A stretch of 64,000 bases of DNA from Haliclystus octoradiatus (Eukaryota; Cnidaria; Staurozoa; Stauromedusae; Haliclystidae), in assembly GCA_916610825.1 (NCBI GenBank), contig CAKAJK010000009.1, forward strand, positions 62,001-126,000. Reading direction: 5' to 3'. Position numbers and translations under genes: made by a program. Of the stretch, positions 9,757 to 21,581 are shown in pieces. The notes under the pieces were generated by a model that saw only the letters and a list, made by a program, of their open reading frames with translations, ran no database searches and was not told the DNA's origin. Each line of letters begins with the position of its first letter. The first letter of the stretch is position 1.

Positions 9757-9909
9757 TTTTGAAATTTCGAATTTTAACAAAGTTTTGTACGTCAGACTAA
9801 AACAACAATTTCTCGAGTTATAATGGCGTAATCGTTTCACAAATAGTATATTTGGAATCAGTGAAAAATTCTTAACAAGAATATTGTATTCAAAACTTCT
9901 ATTTTACAG
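9757..9909. repeat. A4 monomer (reference)
   Basis: A-type unit preceded by CAAAAGATTAAAATGTACAG, with TACGTCAGACTAAAACAAC, CTCGAG, ATAGTATATTT and a tail of GTGAAAAATTCTTAAC or, after 53 kb, GTGAATAATTCTG. The AGATTAAAA and GTCAGAC changes travel together in almost every copy, so it is a distinct lineage. Confidence 0.85.
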
Positions 9910-10055
9910 TTTCAAATTTTCAACTTTAAACAAAGGAAATCTTCAAACACGAATTACTCGAGTTATAGTTGAGCAATCATTTCACAAATAGTATATTTGG
10001 AATCAGTGCAAAATTGTGAACAAGAATAATGTTCTCAAAAGTTTAAAATGTACAG
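9910..10055. repeat. B4 monomer (reference)
   Basis: B-type unit with CTTCAAACACGAATTACTCGAG (TTGAAAC in B1), ATAGTTGAGCAATC and GCAAAATTGTG. A sub-form has CTTATATTTTACAG upstream and AAACAAAAGAAATC, for example near 8714-8859. It dominates the dimer blocks and the B-B junctions. Confidence 0.85.
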
Positions 10056-10952
10056 TTTTGAAATTTCGAATTTTAACAAAGTTTTGTACGTCAAACTAAA
10101 ACAAGAATTTCTCGAGTTATAATGGCGTAATCGTTTCACAAATAGAATATTTGGAATCAGTAAAAAATTCTGAACAAGAATATTGTATTCAAAACTTCTA
10201 TTTTACAGTTTCAAATTTTCAACTTTAAACAAAGGAAATCTTGAAACACGAATTACTCGAGTTATAGTTGAGCAATCATTTCACAAATAGTATATTTGGA
10301 ATCAGTGCAAAATTGTGAACAAGAATAATGTTCTCAAAAGATTAAAATGTACAGTTTTGAAATTTCGAATTTTAACAAAGTTTTGTACGTCAGACTAAAA
10401 CAACAATTTCTCGAGTTATAATGGCGTAATCGTTTCACAAATAGTATATTTGGAATCAGTGAAAAATTCTTAACAAGAATATTGTATTCAAAACTTCTAT
10501 TTTACAGTTTCAAATTTTCAACTTTAAACAAAGGAAATCTTCAAACACGAATTACTCGAGTTATAGTTGAGCAATCATTTCACAAATAGTATATTTGGAA
10601 TCAGTGCAAAATTGTGAACAAGAATAATGTTCTCAAAAGTTTAAAATGTACAGTTTTGAAATTTCGAATTTTAACAAAGTTTTGTACGTCAAACTAAAAC
10701 AAGAATTTCTCGAGTTATAATGGCGTAATCGTTTCACAAATAGAATATTTGGAATCAGTAAAAAATTCTGAACAAGAATATTGTATTCAAAACTTCTATT
10801 TTACAGTTTCAAATTTTCAACTTTAAACAAAGGAAATCTTGAAACACGAATTACTCGAGTTATAGTTGAGCAATCATTTCACAAATAGTATATTTGAAAT
10901 CAGTGCAAAATTGTGAACAAGACTAATGTTCTCAAAAGTTTAAAATGTACAG

Positions 10953-11214
10953 TTTTGAAATTTCGAATTTTAACAAAGTTTTGTACGTTAAACTAAAACA
11001 AGAAGTTCTCCAGTTATAATGGCGCAATCGTTTCACAAATAATATATTTGGAATCAGTGCAAAATTCTGAACAAGAATAAAGTTCTCAAAAGTTGAAAAT
11101 GTACAGTTTTGAAATTTCGAATTTTAACAAAGTTTTGTACGTCAAACTAAAACAAGAATTTCTCGAGTTATAAGGGCGTAATCGTTTCACAAATAGCATA
11201 TTTGGAATCAGTAA
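10953..11214. repeat. Lone C-A3 pair within the dimer block
   Basis: C (10953-11106) followed by A3 (ATAAGGGCG, ATAGCATATTT). It separates the two copies of the 2990/3588-bp repeat and is the only C between about 7.4 and 16.1 kb. Confidence 0.85.
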
Positions 11215-13908
11215 AAAATTCTGAACAAGAATATTGTATTCAAAACTTCTATTTTACAGTTTCAAATTTTCAACTTTAAACAAAGGAAATCTTCAAACAC
11301 GAATTACTCGAGTTATAGTTGAGCAATCATTTCACAAATAGTATATTTGGAATCAGTGCAAAGTTGTGAACAAGAATATTGTATTCAAAACTTCTATTTT
11401 ACAGTTTCAAATTTTCAACTTTAAACAAAGGAAATCTTCAAACACGAATTACTCGAGTTATAGTTGAGCAATCATTTCACAAATAGTATATTTGGAATCA
11501 GTGCAAAATTGTGAACAAGAATAATGTTCTCAAAAGTTTAAAATGTACAGTTTTGAAATTTCGAATTTTAACAAAGTTTTGTACGTCAAACTAAAACAAG
11601 AATTTCTCGAGTTATGATGGCGTAATCGTTTCACAAATAGAATATTTGGAATCAGTGAAAAATTCTGAACAAGAATATTGTATTCAAAACTTATATTTTA
11701 CAGTTTCAAATTTTCAACTTTAAACAAAAGAAATCTTCAAACACGAATTACTCGAGTTATAGTTGAGCAATCATTTCACAAATAGTATATTTGGAATCAG
11801 TGCAAAATTGTGAACAAGAATAATGTTCTCAAAAGTTTAAAATGCACAGTTTTGAAATTTCGAATTTTAACAAAGTTTTGTACGTCAAACTAAAACAACA
11901 ATTTCTCGAGTTATAATGGCGTAATGGTTTCACAAATAGTATATTTGGAATCAGTGAAAAATTCTGAACAAGAATATTGTATTCAAAACTTCTATGTTAC
12001 AGTTTCAAATTTTCAACTTTAAACAAAGGAAATCTTGAAACACTAATTACTCGAGTTATAATTGAGAAATCATTTCACAAATAGTATATTTGGAATCAGT
12101 GCAAAATTTTGAACAAGACTAATGTTCTCAAAAGTTTAAAATGTACAGTTTTGAAATTTCGAATTTTAACAAAGTTTTGTACGTCAAACTAAAACAAGAA
12201 TTTCTCGAGTTATAATGGCGTAATCGTTTCACAAATAGAATATTTGGAATCAGTAAAAAATTCTGAACAAGAATATTGTATTCAAAACTTCTATTTTACA
12301 GTTTCAAATTTTCAACTTTAAACAAAGGAAATCTTCAAACACGAATTACTCGAGTTATAGTTGAGCAATCATTTCACAAATAGTATATTTGGAATCAGTG
12401 CAAAATTGTGAACAAGAATAATGTTCTCAAAAGTTTAAAATGTACAGTTTTGAAATTTCGAATTTTAACAAAGTTTTGTACGTCAAACTAAAACAAGAAT
12501 TTCTCGAGTTATAATGGCGTAATCGTTTCACAAATAGAATATTTGGAATCAGTAAAAAATTCTGAACAAGAATATTGTATTCAAAACTTCTATGTTACAG
12601 TTTCAAATTTTCAACTTTAAACAAAGGAAATCTTGAAACACTAATTACTCGAGTTATAATTGAGAAATCATTTCACAAATAGTATATTTGGAATCAGTGC
12701 AAAATTTTGAACAAGACTAATGTTCTCAAAAGTTTAAAATGTACAGTTTTGAAATTTCGAATTTTAACAAAGTTTTGTACGTCAAACTAAAACAAGAATT
12801 TCTCGAGTTATAATGGCGTAATCGTTTCACAAATAGAATATTTGGAATCAGTAAAAAATTCTGAACAAGAATATTGTATTCAAAACTTCTATTTTACAGT
12901 TTCAAATTTTCAACTTTAAACAAAGGAAATCTTGAAACACGAATTACTCGAGTTATAGTTGAGCAATCATTTCACAAATAGTATATTTGGAATCAGTGCA
13001 AAATTGTGAACAAGAATAATGTTCTCAAAAGTTTAAAATGCACAGTTTTGAAATTTCGAATTTTAACAAAGTTTTGTACGTCAAACTAAAACAACAATTT
13101 TGCGAGTTATAATGGCGTAATGGTTTCACAAATAGTATATTTGGAATCAGTGAAAAATTCTGAACAAGAATATTGTATTCAAAACTTCTATTTTACAGTT
13201 TGAAATTTTCAACTTTAAACAAAGGAAATCTTCAAACACGAATTACTCGAGTTATAGTTGAGCAATCATTTCACAAATAGTATATTTGGAATCAGTGCAA
13301 AATTGTGAACAAGAATAATGTTCTCAAAAGATTAAAATGTACAGTTTTGAAATTTCGAATTTTAACAAAGTTTTGTACGTCAGACTAAAACAACAATTTC
13401 TCGAGTTATAATGGCGTAATCGTTTCACAAATAGTATATTTGGAATCAGTGAAAAATTCTTAACAAGAATATTGTATTCAAAACTTCTATTTTACAGTTT
13501 CAAATTTTCAACTTTAAACAAAGGAAATCTTCAAACACGAATTACTCGAGTTATAGTTGAGCAATCATATCACAAATAGTATATTTGGAATCAGTGCAAA
13601 ATTGTGAACAAGAATAATGTTCTCAAAAGTTTAAAATGTACAGTTTTGAAATTTCGAATTTTAACAAAGTTTTGTACGTCAAACTAAAACAAGAATTTCT
13701 CGAGTTATAATGGCGTAATCGTTTCACAAATAGAATATTTGGAATCAGTAAAAAATTCTGAACAAGAATATTGTATTCAAAACTTCTATTTTACAGTTTC
13801 AAATTTTCAACTTTAAACAAAGGAAATCTTGAAACACGAATTACTCGAGTTATAGTTGAGCAATCATTTCACAAATAGTATATTTGGAATCAGTGCAAAA
13901 TTGTGAAC
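11215..13908. repeat. A-B dimer block, right copy of the 2990/3588-bp repeat
   Basis: Right partner of 8225-10320. The offset grows from 2990 to 3588 because this copy has an extra 598 bp: CTATGTTACAG occurs at both about 11993 and 12591. It has a private ATCATATCAC near 13567. The pairing fades near 13.91 kb, where GACTAATG replaces GAATAATG. Confidence 0.83.
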
Positions 13909-15674
13909 AAGACTAATGTTCTCAAAAGTTTAAAATGCACAGTTTTGAAATTTCGAATTTTAACAAAGTTTTGTACGTCAAACTAAAACAACAATTTCGC
14001 GAGTTATAATGGCGTAATGGTTTCACAAATAGTATATTTGGAATCAGTGAAAAATTCTGAACAAGAATATTGTATTCAAAACTTCTATTTTACAGTTTCA
14101 AATTTTCAACTTTAAACAAAGGAAATCTTCAAACACGAATTACTCGAGTTATAGTTGAGCAATCATTTCACAAATAGTATATTTGGAATCAGTGCAAAAT
14201 TGTGAACAAGAATATTGTATTCAAAACTTCTATTTTACAGTTTCAAATTTTCAACTTTAAACAAAGGAAATCTTCAAACACGAATTACTCGAGTTATAGT
14301 TGAGCAATCATTTCACAAATAGTATATTTGGAATCAGTGCAAAATTGTGAACAAGAATAATGTTCTCAAAAGTTTAAAATGTACAGTTTTGAAATTTCGA
14401 ATTTTAACAAAGTTTTGTACGTCAAACTAAAACAAGAATTTCTCGAGTTATAATGGCGTAATCGTTTCACAAATAGTATATTTGGAATCAGTGAAAAATT
14501 CTGAACAAGAATATTGTATTCAAAACTTATATTTTACAGTTTCAAATTTTCAACTTTAAACAAAAGAAATCTTCAAACACGAATTACTCGAGTTATAGTT
14601 GAGCAATCATTTCACAAATAGTATATTTGGAATCAGTGCAAAATTGTGAACAAGAATAATGTTCTCAAAAGTTTAAAATGCACAGTTTTGAAATTTCGAA
14701 TTTTAACAAAGTTTTGTACGTCAAACTAAAACAACAATTTCTCGAGTTATAATGGCGTAATGGTTTCACAAATAGTATATTTGGAATCAGTGAAAAATTC
14801 TGAACAAGAATATTGTATTCAAAACTTCTATTTTACAGTTTCAAATTTTCAACTTTAAACAAGGGAAATCTTCAAACACGAATTACTCGAGTTATAGTTG
14901 AGCAATCATTTCACAAATAGTATATTTGGAATCAGTGCAAAATTGTGAACAAGAATATTGTATTCAAAACTTCTATTTTACAGTTTCAAATTTTCAACTT
15001 TAAACAAAGGAAATCTTCAAACACGAATTACTCGAGTTATAGTTGAGCAATCATTTCACAAATAGTATATTTGGAATCAGTGCAAATTTGTGAACAAGAA
15101 TAAAGTTCTCAAAAGTTTAAAATGTACAGTTTTGAAATTTCGAATTTTAACAAAGTTTTGTACGTCAAACTAAAACAAGAATTTCTCGAGTTATAATGGC
15201 GTAATCGTTTCACAAATAGAATATTTGGAATCAGTGAAAAATTCTGAACAAGAATATTGTATTCAAAACTTATATTTTACAGTTTCAAATTTTCAACTTT
15301 AAACAAAAGAAATCTTCAAACACGAATTACTCGAGTTATAGTTGAGCAATCATTTCACAAATAGTATATTTGGAATCAGTGCAAAATTGTGAACAAGAAT
15401 AATGTTCTCAAAAGTTTAAAATGCACAGTTTTGAAATTTCGAATTTTAACAAAGTTTTGTACGTCAAACTAAAACAACAATTTCGCGAGTTATAATGGCG
15501 TAATGGTTTCACAAATAGTATATTTGGAATCAGTGAAAAATTCTGAACAAGAATATTGTATTCAAAACTTCTATTTTACAGTTTCAAATTTTCAACTTTA
15601 AACAAAGGAAATCTTCAAACACGAATTACTCGAGTTATAGTTGAGCAATCATTTCACAAATAGTATATTTGGAA

Positions 15675-15690
15675 TCAGTGCATTACAGTT
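15675..15690. repeat. 38-bp deletion fusing two B units
   Basis: The sequence reads CAGTGCA directly joined to TTACAG. In the sister copy near 23.73 kb the 38 bases between these motifs are present, which accounts exactly for the shift of the duplication offset from 8042 to 8080 bp. Local spacing is therefore broken here. Confidence 0.88.
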
Positions 15691-16133
15691 TCAAATTTTC
15701 AACTTTAAACAAAGGAAATCTTCAAACACGAATTACTCGAGTTATAGTTGAGCAATCATTTCACAAATAGTATATTTGGAATCAGTGCAAATTTGTGAAC
15801 AAGAATAAAGTTCTCAAAAGTTTAAAATGTACAGTTTTGAAATTTCGAATTTTAACAAAGTTTTGTACGTCAAACTAAAACAAGAATTTCTCGAGTTATA
15901 ATGGCGTAATCGTTTCACAAATAGAATATTTGGAATCAGTGAAAAATTCTGAACAAGAATATTGTATTCAAAACTTATATTTTACAGTTTCAAATTTTCA
16001 ACTTTAAACAAAAGAAATCTTCAAACACGAATTACTCGAGTTATAGTTGAGCAATCATTTCACAAATAGTATATTTGGAATCAGTGCAAAATTCTAAACA
16101 AGACTAATGTTCTCAAAAGTTTAAAATGTACAG

Positions 16134-17184
16134 TTTTGAAATTTCGAATTTTAACAAAGTTTTGTACGTTAAACTAAAACAAGAAGTTCTCCAGTTATAA
16201 TGGCGCAATCGTTTCACAAATAATATATTTGGAATCAGTGCAAAATTCTGAACAAGAATAAAGTTCTCAAAAGTTGAAAATGTACAGTTTTGAAATTTCG
16301 AATTTTAACAAAGTTTTGTACGTCAAACTAAAACAAGAATTTCTCGAGTTATAAGGGCGTAATCGTTTCACAAATAGCATATTTGGAATCAGTAAAAAAT
16401 TCTGAACAAGAATATTGTATTCAAAACTTCTATGTTACAGTTTCAAATTTTCAACTTTAAACAAAGGAAATCTTGAAACACTAATTACTCGAGTTATAAT
16501 TGAGAAATCATTTCACAAATAGTATATTTGGAATCAGTGCAAAATTTTGAACAAGACTAATGTTCTCAAAAGTTTAAAATGTACAGTTTTGAAATTTCGA
16601 ATTTTAACAAAGTTTTGTACGTCAAACTAAAACAAGAATTTCTCGAGTTATAATGGCGTAATCGTTTCACAAATAGAATATTTGGAATCAGTAAAAAATT
16701 CTGAACAAGAATATTGTGTTCAAAACTTCTATTTTACAGTTTCAAATTTTCAACTTTAAACAAAGGAAATCTTGAAACACGAATTACTCGAGTTATAGTT
16801 GAGCAATCATTTCACAAATAGTATATTTGGAATCAGTGCAAAATTGTAAACAAGAATAATGTTCTCAAAAGTTTAAAATGCACAGTTTTGAAATTTCGAA
16901 TTTTAACAAAGTTTTGTACGTCAAACTAAAACAACAATTTCGCGAGTTATAATGGCGTAATGGTTTCACAAATAGTATATTTGGAATCAGTGAAAAATTC
17001 TGAACAAGAATATTGTATTCAAAACTTCTATTTTACAGTTTCAAATTTTCAACATTAAACAAAGGAAATCTTGAAACACTAATTACTCGAGTTATAATTG
17101 AGGAATCATTTCACAAATAGTATATTTGGAATCAGTGCAAAATTCTGAACAAGACTAATGTTCTCAAAAGTTTAAAATGTACAG
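16134..17184. repeat. Core 1051-bp HOR copy, followed by a C-A3-B3 trimer
   Basis: C-A3-B2-A1-B1-A2-B3 in order, with the next C exactly 1051 bp on. A1 carries the private ATTGTGTTC and B1 the private ATTGTAAAC. The adjoining trimer 17185-17637 (453 bp) is C-A3-B3, as if the four middle units had been deleted. Confidence 0.88.
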
Positions 17185-17637
17185 TTTTGAAATTTCGAAT
17201 TTTAACAAAGTTTTGTACGTTAAACTAAAACAAGAAGTTCTCCAGTTATAATGGCGCAATCGTTTCACAAATAATATATTTGGAATCAGTGCAAAATTCT
17301 GAACAAGAATAAAGTTCTCAAAAGTTGAAAATGTACAGTTTTGAAATTTCGAATTTTAACAAAGTTTTGTACGTCAAACTAAAACAAGAATTTCTCGAGT
17401 TATAAGGGCGTAATCGTTTCACAAATAGCATATTTGGAATCAGTAAAAAATTCTGAACAAGAATATTGTATTCAAAACTTCTATTTTACAGTTTCAAATT
17501 TTCAACATTAAACAAAGGAAATCTTGAAACACTAATTACTCGAGTTATAATTGAGGAATCATTTCACAAATAGTATATTTGGAATCAGTGCAAAATTCTG
17601 AACAAGACTAATGTTCTCAAAAGTTTAAAATGTACAG
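17185..17637. repeat. C-A3-B3 trimer (453 bp), shortened HOR
   Basis: C at 17185, A3, then B3 with CAACATTAAAC, and C again at 17638. The same shortened unit lies at 25265-25717 in the sister copy. Confidence 0.87.
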
Positions 17638-19046
17638 TTTTGAAATTTCGAATTTTAACAAAGTTTTGTACGTTAAACTAAAACAAGAAGTTCTCCAGTT
17701 ATAATGGCGCAATCGTTTCACAAATAATATATTTGGAATCAGTGCAAAATTCTGAACAAGAATAAAGTTCTCAAAAGTTGAAAATGTACAGTTTTGAAAT
17801 TTCGAATTTTAACAAAGTTTTGTACGTCAAACTAAAACAAGAATTTCTCGAGTTATAAGGGCGTAATCGTTTCACAAATAGCATATTTGGAATCAGTAAA
17901 AAATTCTGAACAAGAATATTGTATTCAAAACTTCTATGTTACAGTTTCAAATTTTCAACTTTAAACAAAGGAAATCTTGAAACACTAATTACTCGAGTTA
18001 TAATTGAGAAATCATTTCACAAATAGTATATTTGGAATCAGTGCAAAATTTTGAACAAGACTAATGTTCTCAAAAGTTTAAAATGTACAGTTTTGAAATT
18101 TCGAATTTTAACAAAGTTTTGTACGTCAAACTAAAACAAGAATTTCTCGAGTTATAATGGCGTAATCGTTTCACAAATAGAATATTTGGAATCAGTAAAA
18201 AATTCTGAACAAGAATATTGTATTCAAAACTTCTATTTTACAGTTTCAAATTTTCAACTTTAAACAAAGGAAATCTTGAAACACGAATTACTCGAGTTAT
18301 AGTTGAGCAATCATTTCACAAATAGTATATTTGGAATCAGTGCAAAATTGTGAACAAGAATAATGTTCTCAAAAGTTTAAAATGCACAATTTTGAAATTT
18401 CGAATTTTAACAAAGTTTTGTACGTCAAACTAAAACAACAATTTCGCGAGTTATAATGGCGTAATGGTTTCACAAATAGTATATTTGGAATCAGTGAAAA
18501 ATTCTGAACAAGAATATTGTATTCAAAACTTCTATTTTACAGTTTCAAATTTTCAACTTTAAACAAAGGAAATCTTCAAACACGAATTACTCGAGTTATA
18601 ATTGAGCAATCATTTCACAAATAGTATATTTGGAATCAGTGCAAAATTGTGAACAAGAATAATGTTCTCAAAAGATTAAAATGTACAGTTTTGAAATTTC
18701 GAATTTTAACAAAGTTTTGTACGTCAGACTAAAACAACAATTTCTCGAGTTATAATGGCGTAATCGTTTCACAAATAGTATATTTGGAATCAGTGAAAAA
18801 TTCTTAACAAGAATATTGTATTCAAAACTTCTATTTTACAGTTTCAAATTTTCAACTTTAAACAAAGGAAATCTTCAAACACGAATTACTCGAGTTATAG
18901 TTGAGCAATCATTTCACAAATAGTATATTTGGAATCAGTGCAAAATTGTGAACAAGAATAATGTTCTCAAAAGTTTAAAATGTACAGTTTTGAAATTTCG
19001 AATTTTAACAAAGTTTTGTACGTCAAACTAAAACAAGAATTTCTCG

Positions 19047-20242
19047 AGTTATAATGGCGTAATCGTTTCACAAATAGTATATTTGGAATCAGTGAAAAAT
19101 TCTTAACAAGAATATTGTATTCAAAACTTCTATTTTACAGTTTCAAATTTTCAACTTTAAACAAAAGAAATCTTCAAACACGAATTACTCGAGTTATAGT
19201 TGAGCAATCATTTCACAAATAGTATATTTGGAATCAGTGCAAAATTCTGAACAAGAATAATGTTCTCAAAAGTTTAAAATGCACAGTTTTGAAATTTCGA
19301 ATTTTAACAAAGTTTTGTACGTTAAACTAAAACAACAATTTCTCGAGTTATAATGGTGTAATCGTTTCACAAATAGTATATTTGGAATCAGTGAAAAATT
19401 CTGAACAAGAATATTGTATTCAAAACTTATATTTTACAGTTTCAAATTTTCAACTTTAAACAAAAGAAATCTTCAAACACGAATTACTCGAGTTATAGTT
19501 GAGCAATCATTTCACAAATAGTATATTTGGAATCAGTGCAAAATTGTGAACAAGAATAATGTTCTCAAAAGTTTAAAATGCACAGTTTTGAAATTTCGAA
19601 TTTTAACAAAGTTTTGTACGTCAAACTAAAACAACAATTTCTCGAGTTATAATGGCGTAATCGTTTCACAAATAGTATATTTGGAATCAGTGAAAAATTC
19701 TTAACAAGAATATTGTATTCAAAACTTCTATTTTACAGTTTCAAATTTTCAACTTTAAACAAAAGAAATCTTCAAACACGAATTACTCGAGTTATAGTTG
19801 AGCAATCATTTCACAAATAGTATATTTGGAATCAGTGCAAAATTCTGAACAAGAATAATGTTCTCAAAAGTTTAAAATGCACAGTTTTGAAATTTCGAAT
19901 TTTAACAAAGTTTTGTACGTTAAACTAAAACAACAATTTCTCGAGTTATAATGGTGTAATCGTTTCACAAATAGTATATTTGGAATCAGTGAAAAATTCT
20001 GAACAAGAATATTGTATTCAAAACTTATATTTTACAGTTTCAAATTTTCAACTTTAAACAAAAGAAATCTTCAAACACGAATTACTCGAGTTATAGTTGA
20101 GCAATCATTTCACAAATAGTATATTTGGAATCAGTGCAAAATTGTGAACAAGAATAATGTTCTCAAAAGTTTAAAATGCACAGTTTTGAAATTTCGAATT
20201 TTAACAAAGTTTTGTACGTCAAACTAAAACAACAATTTCTCG
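19047..20242. repeat. 598-bp tandem duplication present only in the left 8-kb copy
   Basis: The segment with TTCTTAAC, GCAAAATTCTGAACAAGAATAATG, TACGTTAAAC and GGTGTAATCG repeats once, 598 bp apart (about 19239 and 19837). The right 8-kb copy has a single version, so the pairing offset falls from 8080 to 7482 bp afterwards (20279 pairs with 27761). Confidence 0.85.
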
Positions 20243-20635
20243 AGTTATAATGGTGTAATCGTTTCACAAATAGTATATTTGGAATCAGTGAAAAATTCTG
20301 AACAAGAATATTGTATTCAAAACGTCTATTTTACAGTTTCAAATTTTCAACTTTAAACAAAGGAAATCTTCAAACACGAATTACTCGAGTTATAGTTGAG
20401 CAATTATTTCACAAATAGTATATTTGGAATCAGTGCAAAATTGTGAACAAGAATAATGTTCTCAAAAGTTTAAAATGCACAGTTTTGAAATTTCGAATTT
20501 TAACAAAGTTTTGTACGTCAAACTAAAACAACAATTTCTCGAGTTATAATGGCGTAATCGTTTCACAAATAGAATATTTGGAATCAGTAAAAAATTCTGA
20601 ACAAGAATATTGTATTCAAAACTTCTATTTTACAG

Positions 20636-20780
20636 TTTCAAATTTTCAACTTTAAACAAAGGAAATCTTGAAACACTAATTACTCGAGTTATAGTTGAGC
20701 AATCATTTCACAAATAGTATATTTGGAATCAGTGCAAATTCTGAACAAGACTAATGTTCTCAAAAGTTTAAAATGTACAG
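20636..20780. repeat. B5 monomer (reference, one base shorter)
   Basis: B-type unit with CACTAATTACTCGAG plus ATAGTTGAGCAATC, and GTGCAAATTCTGAACAAGACTA, which lacks one A found in other units. It precedes C, often the TTTTGTATGTTAAAC form of C. This single-base loss explains HOR lengths such as 452, 905 and 1947 bp. Confidence 0.87.
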
Positions 20781-21581
20781 TTTTGAAATTTCGAATTTTA
20801 ACAAAGTTTTGTACGTTAAACTAAAACAAGAAGTTCTCCAGTTATAATGGCGCAATCGTTTCACAAATAATATATTTGGAATCAGTGCAAAATTCTGAAC
20901 AAGAATAAAGTTCTCAAAAGTTGAAAATGTACAGTTTTGAAATTTCGAATTTTAACAAAGTTTTGTACGTCAAACTAAAACAAGAATTTCTCGAGTTATA
21001 AGGGCGTAATCGTTTCACAAATAGAATATTTGGAATCAGTAAAAAATTCTGAACAAGAATATTGTATTCAAAACTTCTATTTTACAGTTTCAAATTTTCA
21101 ACTTTAAACAAAGGAAATCTTGAAACACTAATTACTCGAGTTATAGTTGAGCAATCATTTCACAAATAGTATATTTGGAATCAGTGCAAATTCTGAACAA
21201 GACTAATGTTCTCAAAAGTTTAAAATGTACAGTTTTGAAATTTCGAATTTTAACAAAGTTTTGTATGTTAAACTAAAACAAGAAGTTCTCCAGTTATAAT
21301 GGCGCAATCGTTTCACAAATAATATATTTGGAATCAGTGCAAAATTCTGAACAAGAATAAAGTTCTCAAAAGTTGAAAATGTACAGTTTTGAAATTTCGA
21401 ATTTTAACAAAGTTTTGTACGTCAAACTAAAACAAGAATTTCTCGAGTTATAAGGGCGTAATCGTTTCACAAATAGCATATTTGGAATCAGTAAAAAATT
21501 CTGAACAAGAATATTGTATTCAAAACTTCTATTTTACAGTTTCAAATTTTCAACTTTAAACAAAGGAAATCTTGAAACACG
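20781..21581. repeat. C-A3-B5 trimer (452 bp) and start of a second
   Basis: C units begin at 20781 and 21233. The first A3 has ATAGAATATTT and the second ATAGCATATTT. The second C has TATGTTAAAC, a CpG-to-TpG change of TACGTTAAAC. The same trimer is at 28263-28714. Confidence 0.85.

Larger units (their letters stand above)
8225..10320. repeat. A-B dimer block, left copy of a 2990/3588-bp repeat
   Basis: Mostly alternating A and B4 units with no C. Private markers pair with positions 2990 bp away: GCAAAGTTGTG at 8371/11361, GTTATGATGG at 8621/11611 and CTATGTTACAG near 9003/11993. Later markers pair at 3588 bp: TTTGCGAG at about 9513/13101, CAGTTTGAAATTTT near 9611/13199 and TTCTTAACAAG near 9871/13459. 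Confidence 0.85.
9757..10952. repeat. 598-bp (four-monomer) tandem duplication
   Basis: Two successive four-monomer blocks, 9757-10354 and 10355-10952, each begin with an A4 unit. GTCAGAC and TTCTTAAC repeat exactly 598 bp apart. The second block ends differently, with TATTTGAAATCAG and GACTAATG, and passes into a C unit at 10953. Confidence 0.85.
13540..19640. repeat. Large segmental copy, left member (offset 8042/8080 bp)
   Basis: Matches 21582-27720. Pairs at 8042 bp: GACTAATG at 13911/21953 and TTTCGCGAG at about 13998/22040. After a 38-bp deletion in this copy at 15682/15683 the offset is 8080: ATTGTGTTC at about 16716/24796, ATTGTAAAC at 16841/24921 and TGCACAATTTTG at 18381/26461. I saw only scattered single-base differences where I compared, such as AAGTTCTTAA at 24341. 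Confidence 0.88.
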
